From the NCBI RefSeq assembly GCF_002797445.1, contig NZ_PGEP01000001.1, forward strand, positions 599,001-663,000: a stretch of 64,000 nt of DNA, read 5' to 3'. The notes below the pieces were generated by a model. It was not told where the DNA came from. It did not search any database and saw nothing but the letters and a program-made list of their open reading frames with translations. Made by a program: the position numbers and the translations under genes. Shown here in pieces: positions 33,940-41,711 of this stretch (its first letter is position 1; each line of letters begins with the position of its first letter). Source of the DNA: Acidovorax sp. 69. Lineage in GTDB: Bacteria; Pseudomonadota; Gammaproteobacteria; Burkholderiales; Burkholderiaceae_C.

Positions 33940-34314
33940 TTAAGCGAGAGACGGGTCGACCGCCATGTTGTCAAACTTCTTGAAGTACTGGCGCGCCATG
34001 GCCACCAGTTGGGCGTCCGTGGGGTGGTCTGCTGCCACGGAGTCCACCACCACCTCGGCCACGCTGGCGTGGTGCTTTGCCGCCCAGTCGCGGAATTGGT
34101 TGCGCACCAGCCCGGGGCCCGCCAGCAGTACTTCGCGGGTGCTGACCAAAGCCTGGGCGATGTCTGCAAAGAACGCGGTGAGGTCATCTGCCTTGCCCTG
34201 GTGCTTGTGGTGGCTGCGGGACTTGATGCGTTGGGCCTCGGTATGTTCGCGGTCAAACATCACCACGTGGGCTTCGGAGTGGTCCATCCAGACAACGGCG
34301 TGAAAAGTGCTCAT
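33940..34314 (-). CDS. small eRF1-domain-like 'translational machinery protein'
   Basis: A 124-residue soluble protein starting MSTFHAVVWMDHSEAHVVMF. This opening resembles small bacterial proteins annotated as translational machinery or host-factor proteins, related to the middle domain of eRF1/Pelota. The DDLTAFFADIAQAL and VLLAGPGLVRNQF segments fit an alpha/beta RNase-H-like fold. The gene lies 52 bp downstream of a DksA/TraR gene on the same strand, so the two may respond to the same stress. Function is unproven. Confidence 0.65.
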   Translation of the reverse strand: MSTFHAVVWMDHSEAHVVMFDREHTEAQRIKSRSHHKHQGKADDLTAFFADIAQALVSTREVLLAGPGLVRNQFRDWAAKHHASVAEVVVDSVAADHPTDAQLVAMARQYFKKFDNMAVDPSLA

Positions 34315-34365
34315 GAAACGGCTTTCTTGAAGTGATGAAAAAATGGGGCGGGGATCGGGTGGGGT

Positions 34366-34737
34366 TCACGCCGCCCGGCGATGTTGCTCGGCCTTCTCCT
34401 GGCAGTGCACGCAGCGGGGTGCCTCGGGGGTCGCTTGCAGGCGGGCCGCCGTGATGTCGGTGCCGCAGTCCGTGCATTCGCCGTAGGTGCCTGCATCAAT
34501 ACGGGCCAGTGCGGCTTCGACAGCGGCCAGATGGGTGGTTTCGCGCTCGTCCAGCGCGAACTCCAGTTCGCGCTCGGCGGCCAGTTGGGCGCGCGGGTCT
34601 TCGGGCTGGCCAAAGTGATCCGCAGCGGCCTCGGCCCGGCCGATGACTCCGCCGCGTTGCTCGGCCAATTGCGCCAGAAGCGCAGTCTTTTGTGCCAGCA
34701 ATGGCTGGCGGAAGGGGGCGGCTTGGGTGGTATCCAT
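34366..34737 (-). CDS. DksA/TraR-family C4 zinc-finger protein
   Basis: A 123-residue protein starting at ATG 34737. The zinc finger is CTDCG (C-x2-C) and, 17 residues on, CVHC (C-x2-C) near the C-terminus. It is preceded by a coiled-coil-like helix (LAAERELEFALDERETTHLA) and ARIDAGTYG, the classic family box. Such proteins bind RNA polymerase through the secondary channel and modulate stress transcription. The protein is shorter than housekeeping DksA (about 150 residues), so it is probably an accessory paralogue. Confidence 0.88.
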   Translation of the reverse strand: MDTTQAAPFRQPLLAQKTALLAQLAEQRGGVIGRAEAAADHFGQPEDPRAQLAAERELEFALDERETTHLAAVEAALARIDAGTYGECTDCGTDITAARLQATPEAPRCVHCQEKAEQHRRAA

Positions 34738-34925
34738 GCGAAGTCTCCGGGGTGATCGAATACCTTCATGGTGCGCCCGCACGCGGCTCTGTGGGTTGAC
34801 CAAGATCAAGTGCCGGAGCAGAGGGGGGCGCTTGCATTCCGGGGTTCTATGGATGGCATGACCAAAGGGTGCCGCACCACAATGTCTTCTCCTGTCACTC
34901 AAAGCCGCCCAGCGCGCACGTTGCC

Positions 34926-35741
34926 ATGCCCACACCGACGCCTTTGCGCGACTACCAGCGCTACGAAACCCTCCGCATTGCCCGTCGTGGTGTTGACGGC
35001 GCCGTGCTTGATATCCAGATGCGCGCCCTGAACGGCAAGCTACCCACCGCAGGCCATGTAGGCCACCGCGAGCTGTGCGAGATCTGGCGGGATGTGAATG
35101 CCGACGACAGCGTGCGCTGCGCCGTGCTGAGTGGCGAGGGCGCGGGCTTTTCGGGCGGCGGCGACCTCGCCATGGTGCAGGACATGACTGAGGATTTCGA
35201 GGTGCGCTGCCGCATCTGGAAGGAGGCGCGCGATCTGGTCTACAACCTCGTGCACTGCGACAAACCCATTGTCTCGGCCATCCACGGGCCGGCCGTGGGC
35301 GCGGGGCTGGTGGCGGGATTGCTGGCCGACATCTCCATTGCGGCCAAGGGGGCGAAGATCGTGGACGGCCACACCCGCCTGGGTGTGGCCGCCGGCGACC
35401 ACGCGGCCATTGTCTGGCCCCTCTTGTGCAGCATGGCCAAGGCCAAGTATTACCTGCTGCTGTGCGACCCGGTGAGTGGCGAAGAAGCCGAGCGCATCGG
35501 CCTGGTATCGCTGGCGGTGGACGAGGCCGAGCTGCTGCCGCGTGCCTACGAGGTGGCCGACCGCCTGGCTGCTGGCTCGCAGACGGCGATCCGCTGGACC
35601 AAACACGCACTTAACCAGTGGCTACGCCAGGCGGGGCCGATGTTCGAGACCTCGCTGGCCCTGGAATTCATGGGCTTTGGCGGGCCCGATGCGCGCGAAG
35701 GTGTCGCGGCCCTGCGTGAGAAACGCGCACCCCGGTTCTGA
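34926..35741 (+). CDS. enoyl-CoA hydratase/isomerase family protein
   Basis: A 271-residue crotonase-fold protein; ATG 34926 is preferred to an in-frame ATG 57 bp upstream. Oxyanion-hole segments are [15 protein letters not shown] and [18 protein letters not shown]. In the second active-site region the usual catalytic Glu position reads [11 protein letters not shown], so an Asp may take its role or the reaction may differ from simple hydration. No other fatty-acid or CoA genes are adjacent. Confidence 0.88.
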   Translation: MPTPTPLRDYQRYETLRIARRGVDGAVLDIQMRALNGKLPTAGHVGHRELCEIWRDVNADDSVRCAVLSGEGAGFSGGGDLAMVQDMTEDFEVRCRIWKEARDLVYNLVHCDKPIVSAIHGPAVGAGLVAGLLADISIAAKGAKIVDGHTRLGVAAGDHAAIVWPLLCSMAKAKYYLLLCDPVSGEEAERIGLVSLAVDEAELLPRAYEVADRLAAGSQTAIRWTKHALNQWLRQAGPMFETSLALEFMGFGGPDAREGVAALREKRAPRF

Positions 35742-35885
35742 GTGATTGCACAGGCCATCGCGTCCACGCAATCGCCTCCGGCGCAGGCGCCGTGAAACCG
35801 GCGTACCGTAAATAACGGCCCACGCCACCGGTGATTCCCCCTCCGGGCGGGAGAGGGCGACGCCTCGCCGCTGCTTTGGCGGCGA
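35742..35885. repeat. GC-rich intergenic repeat-like stretch
   Basis: A run of short G/C-rich inverted repeats (CCCCCTCCGGGCGGGAGAGGG, GCCGCTGCTTTGGCGGC-like) between two convergent genes. It resembles the C-rich post-gene stretches at 39.4, 47.1 and 55.3 kb and may be a relic of the same dispersed family or a bidirectional terminator region. Confidence 0.3.
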
Positions 35886-36529
35886 TTATTTCTTCGGCCG
35901 CGCCAGCATTTCCGCGGTGTTGGTCTTGCGGTCGGCGTTCACGCGCTGCACATGCGGGCGCTCGCCCATGCGGGTGAGGTATTCGCGCACGGGCAGGTCG
36001 GCCAGAAAGTCGCGGCCATAGATGATCTTGGTGGCCGAGCTGACCAACGGCAGGTGCACGATGGCGGCGCAGTCGGCCAGGGTGAAACTGTCGCCACCCA
36101 CGTAGGGGCTGAACTTCGCCAGCTGGGCGAAGGCGGCAATGTTCTTCTCCAGCTGTGCCCCCACCTTTTCCTTGGCAGTTTCGCTCACGGTGCCGCCAAA
36201 AAAGGCCTGGGGATACAGGTTGCGCGCCACCAGTTCCAGGTGCAGTTCCAGAAAGGTGATCAGCTCGCGCACCTTGGCTGCCTGGTAGGCGTCGGCCGGG
36301 ATCAGCGCGTGTTCTGGGTGCACCGCTTCGATGTAGTCGGCGATCACGGCCGATTCGCACAATGGCCCCTGGGGGTGCGCAGATAGGGCACCTTGCCCAG
36401 CGGGCTGGCGCTGCGGTCGGTCTCGCCCACCCAGGCCCGTTCTTCGGTGAATGGCAGGCCTTTTTCGAGCAGGGCGAGCTTGACCTTGTTGTAGTAGTTG
36501 CTGGCCGAAAAGCCGCAGAGTGTGAGCAT
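35886..36529 (-). pseudogene. glutathione S-transferase with a 1-base frameshift
   Basis: The thioredoxin-fold N-terminus starts at ATG 36529 (MLTLCGFSASNYYNKVKLAL) and reads to LGKVPYLRTP. A G-run at 36371-36375 (C-run on the coding strand) is then one base short. Restoring one base gives TPQGPLCESAVIADYIE and joins it to the complete C-terminal helical domain ending in MLARPKK at 35886. The repaired protein is 214 residues, normal for a GST. GSTs conjugate glutathione to electrophiles. The defect sits in a homopolymer, so a sequencing error is quite possible. Confidence 0.88.
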
Positions 36530-36651
36530 GGTGTTGTCTCCGATGTTGTGATGAATGCAGCATGCATCCTAGGTGCGGGCGAGGGCGCAGTCCGTCGCGC
36601 AGATGACCCCGGTCAAGGAGTTCGCCCGCAGGCCCCCTACAATCCGCAGCC

Positions 36652-37017
36652 ATGCCATGCCTTCAAACCATCCGCAGCCTTCGTTGGCTCGCCCGCCTTG
36701 TGCTGGCATGGTTTGTGTTGTCCATCGGTGTGGCCGTGGCGTCGCCTCTGGTCAACCCGCAGGCCATGGAGCTGATCTGTTCGGGCTCGGGCGCCATCAA
36801 GGTGCTGATCAAGACCGATGACGGTGCCCAGGAAATGTCCAGCCACACGCTGGATTGCCCGCTGTGCGCGCATGTGGGTGCACCACCTCCCGTGTCTCAG
36901 GCCCAGCTGCCCGTGGTTCACCCCCTGGCGCATGCCCTGCGCCCCATTCCTGCCGCGCACATTGCTGCGCGCATCGCCGCGCCGCTGCCGCCACGCGGCC
37001 CCCCGTTTTTCTCCTGA
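36652..37017 (+). CDS. DUF2946-type small secreted/membrane protein
   Basis: A 121-residue protein with an N-terminal signal or anchor helix (LARLVLAWFVLSIGVAVASP), one Cys in LICSGSG and a central CPLCAH motif. This layout fits the DUF2946 family, which often lies next to copper-related TonB receptors. The His/Cys-containing centre could bind metal. It precedes the TonB-dependent receptor by 80 bp, with a repeat element in between. Confidence 0.75.
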   Translation: MPCLQTIRSLRWLARLVLAWFVLSIGVAVASPLVNPQAMELICSGSGAIKVLIKTDDGAQEMSSHTLDCPLCAHVGAPPPVSQAQLPVVHPLAHALRPIPAAHIAARIAAPLPPRGPPFFS

Positions 37018-37088
37018 AATTGCTATTTGTTTGATAGCTGTTGGCGCATGATTTGTATGCGCTGGCGGCCTATTTGGCTTGAAATTCA
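37018..37088 (-). repeat. dispersed Comamonadaceae-type intergenic repeat, copy A
   Basis: Contains GCTATTTGTTTGATAGC, then GGCGCAT-N6-ATGCGC and GGCCTATTT. The same ordered motifs (GATAGC, a GCGC-flanked hairpin, a GGC-TTT end) recur at 49.05-49.11 kb, 55.25-55.32 kb and inside the gene at 39.58 kb. It forms two adjacent small hairpins. No coding frame uses it here. Strand is arbitrary. Confidence 0.65.
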
Positions 37089-37097
37089 GGAGTTCCC

Positions 37098-39434
37098 ATG
37101 CGCAAAAGCCGCAGGGCGCTGGCCGTGGCCAGTGCCTTTCCCATCGCCCTCACCTTCGCGTTGACCGGGGCCGTGCCCGCATTCGCCCAGACTGCCGACA
37201 CCGCCAACGCGCCCGTCAAAGAGCTGGGCGTGGTCACCATCCGCAGTGGCCAGCCCACCTCGCTGCCCACGCAGATCCCCACCACCATCGAAGGCGTGAC
37301 GCGCGAGCAGATCGAGCACTCGATCAACGCCACTGACAGCGAGGACGCCCTCAAGTACCTGCCCAGCTTGCTGGTGCGCAAGCGCTACATCGGCGACTAC
37401 AACCACGCCGTGCTGTCCACCCGCGCCTCGGGCACCGGCAACCCGGCGCGGTCCATGGTGTTTGCCGACGGCATCTTGCTGAGCAACTACCTGGGCAACG
37501 GCCCCACCAATGCGCCGCGCTGGATGCTGGTCACGCCGGAAGAAATTGAGCGCGTGGATGTGCTTTACGGCCCGTTCTCTGCCGCCTACGCAGGCAATTC
37601 GGTGGGCGCGGTGGTGGACTACGTCACGCGCATGCCCACCCAGTTCGAGGCGCACGGCAAGGTCAGCACCCAGCACCAGCCGTTTGACCTGTACGGCACC
37701 AGCACCAGCTACGCGGGCAAGCAGGTCAGCGCATCCGTAGGCAACAAAAATGGTGACTGGTCTTGGTTCCTCAACTTCAACAAGACCGACAGCGAAGGCC
37801 AGCCGCTCACCTTCCCCACACGGCTGGTGTCTGCGGGCACACCGAGCGGAGCGGACACATCCGGCAACGCGGGCACGCCCGTGACCGGCGCCGTGCTGGG
37901 CAACAACCGCAGCAACCAGCCCTGGTACCTGCTGGGCACAGCCACGCAGTACCACACGCAGCAAGACCACATCAAGGCCAAAGTCGCCTACGACTTCTCG
38001 CCCACCGTGCGGGCGGCCTACACCTTTGGCTGGTGGCACAACGAATCCGAAGGGCGGCCCAACAGCTACCTGCGTGATGCCAATGGCAACGCGGTATACG
38101 GCGGCACGGTCAATATCAATGGCCGCTCGTTTGCGCTGGCGCCCACCGACTTCAACGTCTCCAACGAAGACCTCACGCACTTCATGCATGGGCTCTCGGT
38201 CAAGAGCAACACCAAAGGTGTATTCGACTGGGAGGTGGCTGCCAGCCTGTACGACTACCAGACCGATACCCTGCGCGCCGCCACTACGGCACTGCCCGCA
38301 GCGCTGAACGGTGGTGCGGGCCGCATCGTCAACAGCAAGGGCACGGGCTGGAACACGCTGGCCGCCAAGGGCACCTGGCGGCCCGACGGCGTGCAGGGCG
38401 CGCACATCGTGGACTTTGGCCTGCAGCGCGACAGCTATCAGCTGCGCACCATCGAGAACGCCACGGCGAACTGGATCAATGGCGCTGCGGGCGTCCGCAA
38501 CCAGGCGTTCAACGGCGACACGCAATTGCTGGGCCTGTGGGCGCAAGACACCTGGAAGATCGCGTCAAAGTGGAAGGCCGTGCTGGGCGCCCGTGCCGAG
38601 CGCTGGAGCGCCAGCAACGGCCAGACGGGCAACGCCACTGCTACGCTCAACCATCCCGAGCGCACTGAAAACTACCTGTCGCCCAAGGCCGCCGTGGCCT
38701 ACCAGGCCAGCGACCTCTGGGTGCTGAAAGCCTCCACCGGCCGCGCCGTGCGCACGCCCACCGTGGCTGAGCTGTACCAGGGCGGCATCAGCGGCAGCGG
38801 CACGCTCATCAACAACGACCCGAACCTGAAGCCTGAAAAGAGCTGGACCACCGAGCTGACGGCCGAGCGCGACATGGGCAATGGCCTGCTGCGCCTGACC
38901 GCCTTCTTTGAGCGCACGAAGGACGCGCTGTACTCGCAGACCAATGTGCTCGTCACGCCCAACGTCACCAACGTGCAGAACGTGGACGCCATCCGCACCA
39001 AAGGCATCGAGCTGGCCTACCAGGCCGCCAATGTGGGGATGCGCGGGCTCGATATCGGGTCTAGCCTGACCTGGACGGACTCCAGGATCACCCGCAACGA
39101 CAAGTTCCCCGCCAGCGTGGGCAAATGGCAGCCGCGCATCCCTGCATGGCGCGCCAGCGCAGTGGCCACGTACCGGCCTGACGCCACCTGGTCGTACACC
39201 CTGGGCGCGCGCTACAGCGGCAAGCAATACAGCACGCTCGACAACACCGACGTGAACGGCTTTGCCTACCAGGGCGCCAGCCGCTACTTCACCACCGATG
39301 TGCGCGTGCGCTACCAGATCACCAAAGAGGTCAGCGCCGCCGTGGGCATCGACAACCTCAACAACTACCAGTTCTGGAACTTCCACCCCTACCCGCAGCG
39401 CACCTACATGGCGGAACTCAAGGTGGACCTGTAA
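37098..39434 (+). CDS. TonB-dependent outer-membrane receptor, probably for copper
   Basis: A 778-residue receptor. A Sec signal peptide ends at AFAQ. The plug domain follows (ALKYLPSLLVRKRYIGD; RSMVFADGILLSNY; EEIERVDVLYGPFSAAYAGN), then a 22-strand barrel with the characteristic end PQRTYMAELKVDL. Copper as the substrate is inferred from the neighbours (DUF2946, YcnI, PCuAC). It is not read from the receptor itself. The + strand order suggests co-expression of the four genes. Confidence 0.9.
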   Translation: MRKSRRALAVASAFPIALTFALTGAVPAFAQTADTANAPVKELGVVTIRSGQPTSLPTQIPTTIEGVTREQIEHSINATDSEDALKYLPSLLVRKRYIGDYNHAVLSTRASGTGNPARSMVFADGILLSNYLGNGPTNAPRWMLVTPEEIERVDVLYGPFSAAYAGNSVGAVVDYVTRMPTQFEAHGKVSTQHQPFDLYGTSTSYAGKQVSASVGNKNGDWSWFLNFNKTDSEGQPLTFPTRLVSAGTPSGADTSGNAGTPVTGAVLGNNRSNQPWYLLGTATQYHTQQDHIKAKVAYDFSPTVRAAYTFGWWHNESEGRPNSYLRDANGNAVYGGTVNINGRSFALAPTDFNVSNEDLTHFMHGLSVKSNTKGVFDWEVAASLYDYQTDTLRAATTALPAALNGGAGRIVNSKGTGWNTLAAKGTWRPDGVQGAHIVDFGLQRDSYQLRTIENATANWINGAAGVRNQAFNGDTQLLGLWAQDTWKIASKWKAVLGARAERWSASNGQTGNATATLNHPERTENYLSPKAAVAYQASDLWVLKASTGRAVRTPTVAELYQGGISGSGTLINNDPNLKPEKSWTTELTAERDMGNGLLRLTAFFERTKDALYSQTNVLVTPNVTNVQNVDAIRTKGIELAYQAANVGMRGLDIGSSLTWTDSRITRNDKFPASVGKWQPRIPAWRASAVATYRPDATWSYTLGARYSGKQYSTLDNTDVNGFAYQGASRYFTTDVRVRYQITKEVSAAVGIDNLNNYQFWNFHPYPQRTYMAELKVDL

Positions 39435-39535
39435 GCCCCCTTAGCGGCTGCGCTACCTCCCCTCCAGGGCGGCGCCGCCAGCGGCCCGGAAAAACCGGTT
39501 CCGCAGTGGCACTGGCCTCAGCGCCGCCAGTTTTT
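39435..39535. repeat. C-rich post-gene repeat, resembling the one at 47.14 kb
   Basis: CCCCCTTAGCGGC...CCTCCCCTCC...TTCCGCAGTGGCACTGGC follows the TonB receptor stop. Nearly the same order of motifs (CCCCCCTGGGGCGC, CCTCCCCTCC, GTTCCACGGTGGCACTGGC) follows sorA at 47.14-47.23 kb. It looks like a second dispersed family, perhaps serving as terminators. Confidence 0.45.
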
Positions 39536-39570
39536 AAGGCAATGAATCGTTGAAACGGAAAGGTCAAAAT

Positions 39571-40131
39571 ATGAAGACGAAAACTATCAAAAAGATAGCT
39601 GCTACCGCTTTTTGGATAAGCGCCAGTGCCACTTTTGTGCCCGCATCGGCCCATGTAGTGCTTGAATACCAGGTGGCCTCGGCGGGCGCCAGCTACAAAG
39701 CCAGCTTCAAGGTCGGCCACGGTTGCGGTGCCTCGCCCACGCGGCAGGTAGCGGTCGATATCCCAGCGGGCATGCGTGGCGCGCGCCCCATGCCCAAACC
39801 GGGCTGGACGCTCGATGTGCAGCGCGACAAACTCGCCCAGCCCTATGCCAGCCACGGCCGCAGCATCACCGAAGACGTGGTGCGCATCACCTGGACGGCC
39901 AAGACACCCGAGGACATGCTGCAAAGCACCCACTACGACGAGTTCGTGCTCGTGGCCCAGGCGCCCGAACAAGCGGGCACCGTGTACTGGCCTGTGCGCC
40001 AGGTTTGCGCTGAGGGCCGCAACGACTGGACCGAAGTGCCCCGGGCCGGCCAGACACTGTCGGACCTGAAGTCCCCTGCGGCAGCGCTGGAGATTCTTCC
40101 CACCGGTGGCGCCGCTGCCCACAATCATTGA
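39571..40131 (+). CDS. YcnI-family (DUF1775) periplasmic copper-binding protein
   Basis: A 186-residue protein; ATG 39571 follows AAAGGTCAAAAT. The signal peptide ends at ASAH, leaving His at or near the mature N-terminus, the residue that helps bind copper in YcnI. Other conserved parts are GHGCGASPTRQVAVDIP and a C-terminal His-rich AAHNH. YcnI proteins bind Cu(II) and work with PCuAC chaperones. Codons 5-22 of the signal peptide match the dispersed intergenic repeat (see findings). Confidence 0.88.
   Translation: MKTKTIKKIAATAFWISASATFVPASAHVVLEYQVASAGASYKASFKVGHGCGASPTRQVAVDIPAGMRGARPMPKPGWTLDVQRDKLAQPYASHGRSITEDVVRITWTAKTPEDMLQSTHYDEFVLVAQAPEQAGTVYWPVRQVCAEGRNDWTEVPRAGQTLSDLKSPAAALEILPTGGAAAHNH
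39584..39637 (+). repeat. dispersed repeat copy embedded in the ycnI signal-peptide codons
   Basis: CTATCAAAAAGATAGCTGCT, then CGC-TTTTTGG-ATAAGCGCC and GTGCCACTTTT, in the same order as copies A, B and C in intergenic DNA. Here the sequence is read as part of the signal peptide (TIKKIAATAFWISASATF). Confidence 0.55.
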
Positions 40132-40185
40132 CAGTCAGGCCCATCGCCTGCGCATTCTTCTCCTGAAACTCGAAAGACATCCCTC

Positions 40186-40683
40186 ATGAAAAAGCTGCTT
40201 CACACCGCCGTGCTTGCTTCTACCCTGGCTGCTGCATGGGCCAGCGCCCCTGCATGGGCACAGACCGCCGCCGTCAAGGTCGAAGGCGCCTGGGCCCGGG
40301 CCAGCGTGCAGGGCCAAAAGGGCACGGGCGCGTTCATGCGCCTCACCGCCAAGGATGGCGCACGCCTGGTACGCGCCGAATCGCCCGCTGCGGGCGTTGC
40401 CGAAGTACACGAGATGAAAATGGAAGGCGACGTCATGAAGATGCGCGCCGTGCCCGCGCTGGAATTGCCCGCAGGCAAGACGGTGGAACTCAAGCCCGGC
40501 GGCTACCACGTCATGCTGATGGACCTGAAGGCGCCTCTGGCCAAGGACAGCTCGGTGCCCCTCACCCTGGTGTTCCAGGACGCCCAGGGCGTGGAAAGCA
40601 AGCTCCAGTTCAACATGCCCGTGGCGACGACGGCCCCCGGCGGTGCCACCGCAGGCAGCATGATGGATGGGCACAAACACTGA
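40186..40683 (+). CDS. PCu(A)C-type periplasmic copper chaperone
   Basis: A 165-residue protein with a signal peptide ending at AWAQ. The copper site pattern H-x-M-x10-M-x21-H-x-M can be traced through VHEMKMEGDVMKM and GGYHVMLM. A His/Met-rich tail (MMDGHKH) adds possible ligands. PCuAC delivers Cu(I) to cytochrome oxidase or other cuproproteins. It directly follows ycnI. Confidence 0.9.
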   Translation: MKKLLHTAVLASTLAAAWASAPAWAQTAAVKVEGAWARASVQGQKGTGAFMRLTAKDGARLVRAESPAAGVAEVHEMKMEGDVMKMRAVPALELPAGKTVELKPGGYHVMLMDLKAPLAKDSSVPLTLVFQDAQGVESKLQFNMPVATTAPGGATAGSMMDGHKH

Positions 40684-40770
40684 GGCGCCCGCCGCCGCAG
40701 CGCCTTCGCGGGCGCAACGCATTGGAGTAAGCTGTGCGCTCACCACAGACCCACCTCTTGCGGAGCGGCC

Positions 40771-41625
40771 ATGAGCGACACATCCAACTTCGGTTTCGGC
40801 AAATTCGTCCCCGGTTTTGATTTTCTGCAAAGCCTGGCCAAGGGGGCGTCCACCAGCATTCCGCAGTTGCCCAACCTTTCCAACTGGGTGGCACCCACCA
40901 TCAGCGTGGAAGAGCTGGAAAAGCGTATCGACGAACTGAAGGCCGTGCAGTTCTGGCTGGAGCAGAACTCGCGCGCGCTGGCCGCCACGATCCAGGCGCT
41001 GGAGGTACAGAAGATGACGCTGGCCACGCTCAAGGGCATGAACTTCAGCATGGGCGATGTGGCCAACGCCTTCAAGCTCAAAACCGCCGACACCGTGATG
41101 AGTGGCGTACAAAAAGCAGCCGATACCGTGAGCGGTGCCGCCGAAGCCGTGGCCGGCGCTGCAGCCCGCGTGACGGGGCGCGCCAGTGCGGCCGAGGAGC
41201 CTGAGGACGCAGCCGCTGAGGCCGAGCCCACCAAAGCCAAAACAAAGGGCAATGCATCGTCTGCGGCCGAGCCCGCCGTGGTGGACCCGATGCAGTGGTG
41301 GGGTGCGCTCACCAGCCAGTTCCAGCAGATCGCCGCCAGCGCCATGAAGGACGCTGCCAAGCAAACTGCCATCGATACCACCAAGAACATGGCCACCGGC
41401 CTGGCCAAGGAAGCCCTCAAGACGGCGACCGGCATGGCCACCCAGTTTGCCGCCAAGGGCATGCAGACCATGCAGGGCGGAGCAAAACGGGCAGCAGCAG
41501 TCAGTGCCACCGCCAAAAAAGCACCCGCTGCCAAGAAGCCGGCGGCCCGTAAAGCCGCTGCGAAGCCCGCCGCCAAAAAAACCAGCACCACCCGCAGCCC
41601 AGCGGCCCGCAAGCGAGCGGGCTAA
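40771..41625 (+). CDS. phaM: PhaM-type polyhydroxyalkanoate granule protein
   Basis: A 284-residue protein. The N-terminal domain contains ISVEELEKRIDELKAVQFWL and the following ALAATIQALEVQKMTLATLK, the signature of the PhaM family. The C-terminal 45 residues are a Lys/Ala/Pro histone-like tail (AAKKAPAAKKPAARKAAAKP). PhaM activates PHA synthase PhaC1 and tethers PHB granules to the nucleoid through this tail. The other pha genes are not in the window. Confidence 0.88.
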   Translation: MSDTSNFGFGKFVPGFDFLQSLAKGASTSIPQLPNLSNWVAPTISVEELEKRIDELKAVQFWLEQNSRALAATIQALEVQKMTLATLKGMNFSMGDVANAFKLKTADTVMSGVQKAADTVSGAAEAVAGAAARVTGRASAAEEPEDAAAEAEPTKAKTKGNASSAAEPAVVDPMQWWGALTSQFQQIAASAMKDAAKQTAIDTTKNMATGLAKEALKTATGMATQFAAKGMQTMQGGAKRAAAVSATAKKAPAAKKPAARKAAAKPAAKKTSTTRSPAARKRAG

Positions 41626-41711
41626 GCGGCCGCGCCAACGGGGGCGGTGTGGGTCGTCCGCACGGTGGCTTGCCACCTCACCGCCACCACCCTGGCATGG
41701 AGATCACCACC

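Noticed and set aside
40684..40720. GCGCCCGC...GCGGGCGC hairpin after the PCuAC gene as a terminator
   Set aside because: The stem is perfect but is followed by no T-run, so it cannot be called a rho-independent terminator.
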